Of a DNA stretch of 43,496 bases, positions 8,436-15,059 are shown in pieces. The DNA comes from RGIG4097 sp964550635 (GTDB lineage Bacteria > Bacillota > Clostridia > Christensenellales > CAG-917). The stretch spans positions 1 to 43,496 of the forward strand of contig CAZJZV010000013.1 of the NCBI GenBank assembly GCA_964550635.1, given 5' to 3'. Under the pieces are notes generated by a model. It was given only the letters and a program-made list of their open reading frames with translations, made no database searches and was not told the origin of the DNA. The number at the start of each line of letters is the position of its first letter. The first letter of the stretch is position 1. The position numbers were made by a program, and so were the translations under genes.

Positions 8436-8465
8436 AGCATAAATGGTGAAATTGCATAAAGTCAA
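8436..8465 (-). promoter_or_regulatory. Possible promoter of the sigma-region-4-like gene
   Basis: On the minus strand, TTGACT (8465-8460) and TATGCT (8441-8436) have an 18-bp spacer, with a start near 8429. The -10 box matches TATAAT at four of six positions, so the call is moderate. Confidence 0.45.
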
Positions 8466-8474
8466 CGTTTTATG

Positions 8475-9380
8475 TCAAAAAATTAAAGAAAAAATTATTG
8501 AAATCAAAAATGCCAATATGCTTTGGGTGATTTTGCGTGAAAGGTAGTCGCGAAAACGCACTCCGCACTTCGATAAAAATCCGTATGATTGCAAGGTGAC
8601 GGACAGTCCGCCGAAAGTTACGACCGCAGTCGCAACGGCGATTGACAGGGGAAGATAGGAAATATACGACGACAACAACGCACCCCTTGTCATTTCAATC
8701 ATACCGAATAAAATTGCGGATACGGCGGGGGATAGGCTTATCGGGATGAGCGCTAAGGCGTCGATTTGCATATTACAAATCACGATATATCCGCCGACGG
8801 ATAGCATAGACAGGGCGGAAGAGCCTACGACGTCGGCAAGGTCGCCGTCAACGGTCTCAACGTGCAAGAAGTTGCGGTGAGTTTCACCGCCTTTTCTCCG
8901 CCAAATCAAGCCGTTTAGAAAGGTCGCAAGATAGTGAGATAGTAGGATGACAAGAGCAATCGTTTTGTTTTGAAAGATACCGCCCACAGTCCCCAAAATG
9001 AATAGCGGTCCCGAAGTCGAAGTGATAGAGAGTGCACGCCGTGCGTCGTCCGAAGTCAGATAACCGTTATCGTACAGATTTTTAACTGTGGACGCTCCCG
9101 CAGGATAACCGCTAACAAGTGATATAAACATCGGAAAAGCGGTAATTTCAGGCACGCAAAAGAGTTTCGATACGGGTTTTCCGAAAACCTTTGCAATGGA
9201 ATACGCACCGCCTATTTTCGTGAGCAAGAGCGAACAGAAGAAAAACGGGAATATAGCGGGCAGTACTGACGAGAAAAAAAGAGCGAGTCCGTTTCTTGCG
9301 GACGACGTGAAATAGTCGGGTTTCACGACGATGAGAATCATAAAAATCAAAACGGACATGACGAGCGGAATTTTCTTCAC
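8475..9380 (-). CDS. ylbJ: YlbJ-family nucleoside-recognition (Gate) membrane protein
   Basis: A 301-residue polytopic membrane protein with roughly eight hydrophobic segments. Its family signature is seen in VLPAIFPFFF followed by FISLVSGYPAGAS, with the second Gate half toward the C terminus. In Bacillus, YlbJ is an integral membrane protein needed for spore cortex formation and lies beside ylbM. Here it follows tmcAL (ylbM), which supports the assignment. Whether this organism sporulates is not shown. The start is GTG 9380. There is no upstream in-frame start or ribosome site, and the T-tract of a terminator ends three bases before it, which is odd. Confidence 0.85.
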   Translation of the reverse strand: MKKIPLVMSVLIFMILIVVKPDYFTSSARNGLALFFSSVLPAIFPFFFCSLLLTKIGGAYSIAKVFGKPVSKLFCVPEITAFPMFISLVSGYPAGASTVKNLYDNGYLTSDDARRALSITSTSGPLFILGTVGGIFQNKTIALVILLSHYLATFLNGLIWRRKGGETHRNFLHVETVDGDLADVVGSSALSMLSVGGYIVICNMQIDALALIPISLSPAVSAILFGMIEMTRGALLSSYISYLPLSIAVATAVVTFGGLSVTLQSYGFLSKCGVRFRDYLSRKITQSILAFLISIIFSLIF

Positions 9381-9382
9381 GT

Positions 9383-9420
9383 AAAAAAATACGTCGCACT
9401 TTTCAAAATAATGCGACGTA
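9383..9420 (-). terminator. Intrinsic terminator between tmcAL and ylbJ
   Basis: A perfect nine-pair stem (9390-9398 with 9412-9420) is followed on the minus strand by seven T (9389-9383). It ends three bases before the ylbJ start codon. Confidence 0.85.
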
Positions 9421-9436
9421 AGATTATTTTTCTTTC

Positions 9437-9458
9437 AAAAACCGCAATTCAGGCGGTT
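9437..9458 (-). terminator. Intrinsic terminator directly after tmcAL
   Basis: A six-pair stem (9440-9445 with 9453-9458) is followed by five U on the minus strand. It is the first of two tandem terminators behind tmcAL. Confidence 0.65.
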
Positions 9459-9467
9459 AGAATACCG

Positions 9468-10571
9468 TTATTGTTTGACGCAGAGATTGAGAATTTTGGC
9501 GGCTTTCAGGTCCAAATCAATGAGCGGACGGACGGGGGAGTCCTTGGGACAATCGCTCGGTTTGTAGTAAAAATAGCCGTCTGCGGACGAGAGCAGAGGG
9601 AGTATTTTTTTGCGCTTGCTATCCTTGATTGCGAGTATGGTCGTGTAGGGTTTTTCGGTTTGCGCAAGTTCGAGAAGTGCTTTCGTTGCGCCAACTGCGG
9701 TGCAAGCGGCGATACGCTTTATCGTAGAGCGGGTGTATCTTCTCGTAGTCAATTCCAAAAACTCTTCAAAGGAATTGAAGTCGGATTTTGAAATTCTGTT
9801 CTCCATACCTTCGGAAATGTTCGCGATTTCCGCAAGCTCGTCTGTGGTTTTGGATTTGAGCGCATAGGTGGATATAGTTTGATAGACGGTCGGATTGACG
9901 GTCATCTCTTCGGGTTTGACAAACTCGGGCACCAAACGTGAGAAATCTTGCCCTGAATAAAGACGATTTCTGATTTTCGTGGACGATGCGATTGTTCTAT
10001 CGTTGTCGGGAATGCGCGGAATATTGTGGTGTTGCACGCGGTTTCCGTACTGTGCGCTCGCTTTGATATACTCGACCGCCAAAATATTGTTTGGGGTTTG
10101 GAGCATATTCGCAATATCTGGACGGATTTCGCCAAGTGCCAAAGTGCGCGATTTTGCGACGGAGTAGCCTTCGGACAGATAGCCTTTCAGCATTTTGGAC
10201 ATATCTTTCGACTCGAATGCCATAAATTCCGCAACCATACTCAAATCTTTCAATTCTTCGGTTTCGGTGCCGTAGCAGAGCGTAAATTCATCGAACATAG
10301 AGAGAGTTTTGAGCGCACCTTCTGCAAATGTTTTCGCGGGAGTCAGGGAATAGATGGTGGGAAGTTCGATGACGACGTCCGCTCCCGCCTGTATCGCCCA
10401 GTTTGCACGGGTGTATTTGTCCGCCACGCATATATCTCCGCGCTCGGTAAAACTACCGCTCATAACGACGGCAAGTATATCCGCGCCCGTCTCTCTCTTC
10501 GCTTTGCGAAGTTGTTTGAGGTGTCCGTTGTGGAATGGGTTGTATTCGGCTATTATCGCAGTAACTTTCAC
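9468..10571 (-). CDS. tmcAL: tRNA(Met) cytidine acetate ligase (YlbM)
   Basis: A 367-residue nucleotidyltransferase-fold protein. TmcAL uses acetate and ATP to make N4-acetylcytidine at the wobble base of elongator tRNA-Met. The N terminus reads MKVTAIIAEYNPFHNGH, which carries the HxxH nucleotidyltransferase signature (His14, His17). SGSFTERGD follows at about 38-46, and a SSTKIRN motif lies in the middle. It is slightly shorter than the usual 380-410 residues. The start is GTG 10571 with only a weak GTGAG-type site. The neighbour ylbJ and divergent pta-ackA repeat the arrangement seen in other Clostridia; acetate produced by AckA is also the substrate of this enzyme. Confidence 0.92.
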   Translation of the reverse strand: MKVTAIIAEYNPFHNGHLKQLRKAKRETGADILAVVMSGSFTERGDICVADKYTRANWAIQAGADVVIELPTIYSLTPAKTFAEGALKTLSMFDEFTLCYGTETEELKDLSMVAEFMAFESKDMSKMLKGYLSEGYSVAKSRTLALGEIRPDIANMLQTPNNILAVEYIKASAQYGNRVQHHNIPRIPDNDRTIASSTKIRNRLYSGQDFSRLVPEFVKPEEMTVNPTVYQTISTYALKSKTTDELAEIANISEGMENRISKSDFNSFEEFLELTTRRYTRSTIKRIAACTAVGATKALLELAQTEKPYTTILAIKDSKRKKILPLLSSADGYFYYKPSDCPKDSPVRPLIDLDLKAAKILNLCVKQ

Positions 10572-10597
10572 TTATTTTCTCACTTTGACTCAATTGG

Positions 10598-10625
10598 TTG
10601 CATTTTTTTGTAAATATACTATAAT
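10598..10625 (+). promoter_or_regulatory. Promoter of pta-ackA
   Basis: TTGCAT (10598-10603) and a perfect TATAAT (10620-10625) are separated by 16 bp. The expected start is near 10632, leaving a leader of about 55 nt. Confidence 0.65.
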
Positions 10626-10651
10626 TATATATGCATTTGAAATAAAGGCAA
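10624..10651 (-). promoter_or_regulatory. Promoter of tmcAL
   Basis: On the minus strand, TTGCCT (10651-10646) and TATAAT (10629-10624) have a 16-bp spacer. Its -10 box shares two bases with the -10 box of the divergent pta promoter. Confidence 0.55.
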
Positions 10652-10686
10652 CAAAATTTCGACACATTATAATAGGGAGTAAAACA

Positions 10687-11688
10687 ATGTCACAATTTTT
10701 GGACAATCTCATGATGAGAGCATCAACCCTTGGCAAAACTATCGCACTCGCGGAAGGTTTCGACGTCAGAGCGTGCAAAGCGGCGGAAATTCTCACGAAG
10801 AAAGGCGTTTGCAAAGTCGTGCTTATCGGCGATGAAAACGAAGCAAAAGCAAAATTCCCCGAAATCGACTTCACGGGCGTTATGTTTGACAATCCTCAAA
10901 CTTCCGATAACACCGCAAAGTATGCCGCGAAACTTTACGAACTTCGCAAAGCGAAGGGCATGACCGAAGAAGCGGCTCTCAATATCGTGAAAACCAACAA
11001 TATGTTCTATGCCTGTACCGCACTCAAATGCGGTGACGTCGACGGCGTAGTCGGCGGAGCGGTTTTCTCGTCCGCGGACGTATCCAGAGCGGCATTCCAA
11101 GTCATCAAACCCGCACCCGGCATCAAGAGCGTGTCTAGTTGCTTCATCATGATTCCTCCCGAAGAAGGTTTCAAATATCAAAACGCACCCGCATTCATCT
11201 TCTCCGATTGCGCGGTCATCCCTTATCCCACCGAAGACCAACTCGCTGACGTCGTCGTCGCGGCGTACGATAGCGCGAAGAAAATCGTCGAAATCGAACC
11301 TAAAATCGCAATGCTCAGTTTCTCCACGAAGGGTAGTGCAAATCACGAATCCGTCGAAAAGGTCAGAAACGCATATGCAAAAGTCAAAGCGGAACATCCC
11401 GAAATCGACGTTGACGGCGAAATGCAATTCGACGCGTCTCTCGTGTCCTCCGTCGGCAAACAAAAGGCTCCCGAAAGCACCGTTGCAGGTCATGCAAACG
11501 TGTTCGTATTCCCCAACCTCGATGCAGGCAATATCGGCTACAAAATCGCTCAACGTCTCGGCAACTTTATGGCAGTCGGTCCCATCATGCAAGGTCTTGA
11601 CCTTCCCGTCAACGATCTCTCTCGCGGTTGCGTAGCGGAAGACATCGCGGCAGTCGCGGCAATCACCGCTCTCCAAAGCGTCAAATAA
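10687..11688 (+). CDS. pta: Phosphate acetyltransferase
   Basis: A 333-residue short-form Pta that converts acetyl-CoA and phosphate to acetyl phosphate in the cytoplasm. The PTA_PTB domain spans the whole protein. Recognisable stretches are CGDVDGVVGGA, the APGIKSVSS region, SFSTKGSANHESV and the C-terminal FPNLDAGNIGYKIAQRL. I chose ATG 10687, preceded by GGGAG at 10675-10679; a longer open frame upstream begins inside the promoter region and is not plausible. It lacks the N-terminal regulatory domains of the long enterobacterial Pta. With the next gene it forms the acetate-forming, ATP-yielding branch of fermentation. Confidence 0.97.
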   Translation: MSQFLDNLMMRASTLGKTIALAEGFDVRACKAAEILTKKGVCKVVLIGDENEAKAKFPEIDFTGVMFDNPQTSDNTAKYAAKLYELRKAKGMTEEAALNIVKTNNMFYACTALKCGDVDGVVGGAVFSSADVSRAAFQVIKPAPGIKSVSSCFIMIPPEEGFKYQNAPAFIFSDCAVIPYPTEDQLADVVVAAYDSAKKIVEIEPKIAMLSFSTKGSANHESVEKVRNAYAKVKAEHPEIDVDGEMQFDASLVSSVGKQKAPESTVAGHANVFVFPNLDAGNIGYKIAQRLGNFMAVGPIMQGLDLPVNDLSRGCVAEDIAAVAAITALQSVK

Positions 11689-11711
11689 GACTAAACGAAA
11701 GGAAATATATT

Positions 11712-12923
11712 ATGAAAATTTTGGTTCTCAACGCAGGCAGCTCGTCCTTGAAGTATCAACTCATCGACATGGATAACGAACGCGCTCTTCTCACCGGTAT
11801 TTGCGAAAGAATCGGTGCGACCGGCGGTATCCTTACCCAAAAGAACGAAGCAGGCGCAAAGTTCATCAAAAAACAAGACTTGCCCACCCACAAAGAAGCA
11901 CTCGAACTTGTCCTTCAAGCACTCGTAGATCCCGAACACGGCGCAATCAAATCCGTTGACGAAATCCACGCGGTCGGTCATAGAGTCCTTCACAGCGGTG
12001 AAGACTTCGACAGATCCGTCGTCATCGACGACGAAGTCATCGCAATTTGCGAAAAGAACGCGGAACTCGGACCTCTCCATATGCCCGGTAATATCGCGTG
12101 CATTAAAGGTTGCAGAGAAGTCATGCCCGGCGTGCCTATGGTCGCGGTTTTCGACACCACCTTCCATAGCACCATGCCCCCCAAAGCGTATATGTACGGC
12201 ATCAAGTGGGCGGACTATGAAAAATATAAAGTCCGCAAATACGGTTTCCACGGCACTTCTCACAAGTTCGTTACCGAAGAAGCAACCAAATATCTCGGAA
12301 ATCCCAATGCGAAACTCATCATCTGCCATCTCGGCAACGGTAGCAGTCTTTCCGCAGTCAAGGACGGCAAATGCCAAGACACCACTATGGGCTTCACTCC
12401 GCTCGAAGGTCTTATCATGGGCACGAGAAGCGGTGATATCGACCCCGCGGCAATCGAATATCTCGGCAAAAAACTCGGCAAAAATATGTCTGAAATGGTC
12501 ACCTATCTCAACAAGGAATGCGGTATGTACGGCTTGAGCGGAGATTTCAGTTCGGATATGAGAGACCTCGAACCCATGCGCGACAAGGGCGACGAAAAAT
12601 GCACTATCGCAATCGAAGCGGCAGGTTACAGAATCAAGAAGTATATTGGCGCATTCGCGGCGGCACTCAACGGCGTTGATGCAATCGTCTTCACCGGCGG
12701 TATCGGCGAGCACAGCGACGTGATGCGTAAAGTCGTCATGGAAGATATGGATTATCTCGGCACTACGCTCGATCTTAATATCAACTCTCAATACATCCGC
12801 GGATACGAACCCGGCATCTACGAACTTCAAACTGCGGATAGCAAAAACAAGATTTTGATCGTTTCCACCAACGAGGAACTTTCAATCGCAAGAGAGGCTG
12901 AACAACTCACCTCGAAAAATTAA
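11712..12923 (+). CDS. ackA: Acetate kinase
   Basis: A 403-residue kinase that transfers phosphate between acetyl phosphate and ADP, completing acetate formation with Pta. The ASKHA-fold signatures are intact: NAGSSSLKYQL at the N terminus, the catalytic-arginine regions, FDTTFHSTMP, KYGFHGTSHKFV with its conserved histidine, CHLGNGSS, MGTRSGDIDP, and FTGGIGEHS near the C terminus. Length matches the family. ATG 11712 has AAAGGA upstream. It lies 23 bases after pta and is surely cotranscribed. No terminator hairpin follows; the rpmF promoter begins ten bases after the stop. Confidence 0.97.
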   Translation: MKILVLNAGSSSLKYQLIDMDNERALLTGICERIGATGGILTQKNEAGAKFIKKQDLPTHKEALELVLQALVDPEHGAIKSVDEIHAVGHRVLHSGEDFDRSVVIDDEVIAICEKNAELGPLHMPGNIACIKGCREVMPGVPMVAVFDTTFHSTMPPKAYMYGIKWADYEKYKVRKYGFHGTSHKFVTEEATKYLGNPNAKLIICHLGNGSSLSAVKDGKCQDTTMGFTPLEGLIMGTRSGDIDPAAIEYLGKKLGKNMSEMVTYLNKECGMYGLSGDFSSDMRDLEPMRDKGDEKCTIAIEAAGYRIKKYIGAFAAALNGVDAIVFTGGIGEHSDVMRKVVMEDMDYLGTTLDLNINSQYIRGYEPGIYELQTADSKNKILIVSTNEELSIAREAEQLTSKN

Positions 12924-12933
12924 CCTAAATCGT

Positions 12934-12962
12934 TTGACAACTTGACGATTATTATCTATAAT
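12934..12962 (+). promoter_or_regulatory. Consensus promoter of rpmF
   Basis: TTGACA (12934-12939) and TATAAT (12957-12962) are both perfect matches with a 17-bp spacer. This is the best promoter in the window, as expected for a ribosomal protein gene. Transcription should start near 12969. Confidence 0.9.
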
Positions 12963-13002
12963 CATACAAGTTAAATATGAAATAATAGCGGAGGATATAG
13001 AT

Positions 13003-13188
13003 ATGGCACTACCCAAAAATAAGATTTCAAAATCCAAGACCAATTCCCGTTTCGCAAACTGGAAGATCAAAGCACCCGGCCTTGTTGAATGCCCTCAATG
13101 CCACGAACTCAAAAAGAGCCACGTAGTTTGCCCCAAATGCGGTTACTATGACGGCGCACAAGTAGTCGATAAGAAAGACGAGAAATAA
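13003..13188 (+). CDS. rpmF: 50S ribosomal protein L32 (zinc form)
   Basis: A 61-residue ribosomal protein. It begins MALPKNKISKSKTNSR, the typical L32 start, and has a four-cysteine zinc site (Cys30, Cys33, Cys43, Cys46), so this is the zinc-containing paralogue type. GGAGG lies upstream of ATG 13003. It has its own consensus promoter. In many Bacillota a DUF177 (YceD) gene lies directly before rpmF; none is present here. A terminator follows, separating it from plsX. Confidence 0.95.
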   Translation: MALPKNKISKSKTNSRFANWKIKAPGLVECPQCHELKKSHVVCPKCGYYDGAQVVDKKDEK

Positions 13189-13199
13189 TCAAAAACGGC

Positions 13200-13226
13200 A
13201 GAGAGCGGTTTTCCCGCTCTCTTTTT
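13200..13226 (+). terminator. Intrinsic terminator after rpmF
   Basis: A perfect nine-pair stem (13200-13208 with 13214-13222) with a five-base loop runs into five T. It ends ten bases before the plsX start codon, so plsX must be read by readthrough or from an unseen start. Confidence 0.9.
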
Positions 13227-13236
13227 CTATACTTTT

Positions 13237-14247
13237 ATGAAAATTGTTGTTGACGCAATGGGTGGCGACTTCGCTCCCGAACAAATTATATTAGGCACCG
13301 CAGACGCACTCCGTCAAGATAAAGATCTCGTCGTTGTGCTAGTCGGGGACGTCGACAAGTTCGACAAATCTCAACTTGCAGACGTTGAGGATAGAGTGGT
13401 CTACGTCGATGCAAAAGACGTGATCACCAACGACGACGTGCCTACAGCCGCAATCATGCACAAGAAAAACAGTTCTCTCGTGCGCGCTTTCGACTATGCA
13501 AATAACGATGAAGAAGTCGGCGGACTCGTTTCCGCAGGCTCGACAGGCGCGGTTTTGGTCGGTTCTTATATGAAACTCGGCAAAATCAAAGGTATCACCC
13601 GTCCCGCACTCGCACCCGTGCTTCCCACCGTGAAAGGGGATAAGAAAGTCATTCTTTGCGATTGTGGCGCAAACGTGGACTGCAAAGCGGTCAATCTTCA
13701 CCATTTCGCGATTATGGCAAATGCTTTTAGCGAAAGCATGTTGGGGATTGAAAATCCCGTCGTCGGACTTCTTTCAAACGGCACCGAAGAGCATAAAGGC
13801 AACTCACTCAATCAAGAGGCTTTCGCACTTCTCAAAGCGGACAAGAAAATCAATTTCGCGGGCAACTGCGAAGCAAGAGATATACTCTCGGGTGATTTTG
13901 ACGTGGTCGTCGCGGACGGTTTCAACGGTAATATCGCACTGAAATCCGCAGAAGGCACCGCAAACGCAATCTTCTCAATCCTTATGGAAGGGGTGAATAG
14001 CGGCGGTATGAAGTCGAAAATCGGAGCCCTTCTTCTGAAACCCGTCCTTCGCACAGTCAAGCATAAACTTGACTACAACTCTCAAGGCGGAGCAGTATTT
14101 CTCGGTTGCAACAAAGTGGTCGTCAAGTCCCACGGCAGTTCAAAACGCACGTCGATTTGCGGTAGCATTTTGATGGCTAAATCTTTGGCAAGCGCAGGTC
14201 TGCCCGAAAAAATCAGAGCGGGCGTTGAATTGAACGATGCTGAATAA
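13237..14247 (+). CDS. plsX: Phosphate acyltransferase PlsX
   Basis: A 336-residue peripheral membrane enzyme that turns acyl-ACP and phosphate into acyl phosphate, the acyl donor used by PlsY in phospholipid synthesis. The N terminus (VVDAMGGDFAP) and GLLSNGTEEHKGN are family hallmarks; length is normal. The start is fixed by this conserved N terminus, yet no ribosome site exists: the ten bases before ATG follow directly on a terminator T-tract. It overlaps rnc by 11 bases. The acpP (and fabD/fabG) genes that often separate plsX from rnc in Bacillota are missing. Confidence 0.95.
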   Translation: MKIVVDAMGGDFAPEQIILGTADALRQDKDLVVVLVGDVDKFDKSQLADVEDRVVYVDAKDVITNDDVPTAAIMHKKNSSLVRAFDYANNDEEVGGLVSAGSTGAVLVGSYMKLGKIKGITRPALAPVLPTVKGDKKVILCDCGANVDCKAVNLHHFAIMANAFSESMLGIENPVVGLLSNGTEEHKGNSLNQEAFALLKADKKINFAGNCEARDILSGDFDVVVADGFNGNIALKSAEGTANAIFSILMEGVNSGGMKSKIGALLLKPVLRTVKHKLDYNSQGGAVFLGCNKVVVKSHGSSKRTSICGSILMAKSLASAGLPEKIRAGVELNDAE

Positions 14248-14902
14248 GGCGGATATTGAGTATATCGAAAACGCGATAGGGTACGCTTTTAGCGATAAAA
14301 GTTTGCTTTCTCGCGCTTTCACGCACGCTTCGTTTTCGGAGGACGACAACTATGAAAATCTCGAATTTTTGGGGGATAGCATAGTTGGTTTCGTGGTGGG
14401 TGAAAAACTCTACAAAACTTATCCCGAAAAAAGCGAAGGCGCACTCACTAAAATGCGCATAAATCTCGTCAGCGAAAAACCGCTTTCGCAAGCAATCGAA
14501 CGCATTAGAATAGCGGAAAAGATGAAATTCGGCATTGGCGAAACAAGGTCGAAAATCTACACTCACTCGTCGATAAAATGCGATTTGTTCGAGGCGATAA
14601 CGGGCGCGATTTATCTTGACGGCGGAATGGATAACGCGCGAAAATTCGTCCTTGATATGCTCTCCGATTTCAACGTGAGCGATGAAAGCGAAGACTTCAA
14701 ATCCGCTCTCAACGAATATTCGGCAAAACGTGAATTGTCGGTTGAGTACGTGATGATTGAAAAGAGCGGTCCCGCACATAAACCCGTTTTCACGTGGGCG
14801 GTCAAAGTAGACGGAAAAGAACTGGGAAAAGGCACGGGCGGTTCAAAAGCGGAAGCGCAACAGCTTGCTGCAAAAATTGCCTTGAATGCACTTCAAAACT
14901 AA
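14237..14902 (+). CDS. rnc: Ribonuclease III
   Basis: A 221-residue double-strand-specific endoribonuclease that processes rRNA precursors and structured mRNAs. The catalytic signature ENLEFLGDS lies at 40-48, with the second acidic site in CDLFEAITGAIY. The C-terminal double-stranded RNA-binding domain covers about 150-221 and ends in the usual GGSKAEAQQLAAKIAL helix. The start codon overlaps the end of plsX, so translation is coupled. It ends the rpmF-plsX-rnc group at a clear terminator. Confidence 0.96.
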   Translation: MLNKADIEYIENAIGYAFSDKSLLSRAFTHASFSEDDNYENLEFLGDSIVGFVVGEKLYKTYPEKSEGALTKMRINLVSEKPLSQAIERIRIAEKMKFGIGETRSKIYTHSSIKCDLFEAITGAIYLDGGMDNARKFVLDMLSDFNVSDESEDFKSALNEYSAKRELSVEYVMIEKSGPAHKPVFTWAVKVDGKELGKGTGGSKAEAQQLAAKIALNALQN

Positions 14903-14964
14903 TTGACACGCATATTGTGCATTTTATGGTTGCAGAATTTGTCGACAATAGACCTTGTATTTTT

Positions 14965-14997
14965 AATGTTTCACGGATTTTGTGAAACATTTTTTAT
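14965..14997 (+). terminator. Intrinsic terminator after rnc
   Basis: A perfect ten-pair stem (14965-14974 with 14982-14991) with a seven-base loop is followed by T. It separates rnc from the smc promoter. Confidence 0.85.
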
Positions 14998-15002
14998 TTT
15001 GC

Positions 15003-15031
15003 TTGAAATGACGGCTTTTATATGATATAAT
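15003..15031 (+). promoter_or_regulatory. Promoter of smc-ftsY
   Basis: TTGAAA (15003-15008) and TATAAT (15026-15031) have a 17-bp spacer. The expected start is near 15038, about 22 bases before the smc start codon. Confidence 0.85.
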
Positions 15032-15059
15032 TTTCTAAATAATTATAGAGGTATTTGTT

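Noticed and set aside
7892..8440. Start of the sigma-region-4-like gene at 8440
   Set aside because: The longer frame has no ribosome site and would begin in the promoter-like stretch. ATG 8386 has GGAGG upstream.
10354..10686. An N-terminal extension of Pta of 111 codons
   Set aside because: It would begin inside tmcAL and run through the promoter. The conserved Pta start and the GGGAG site place the true start at 10687.
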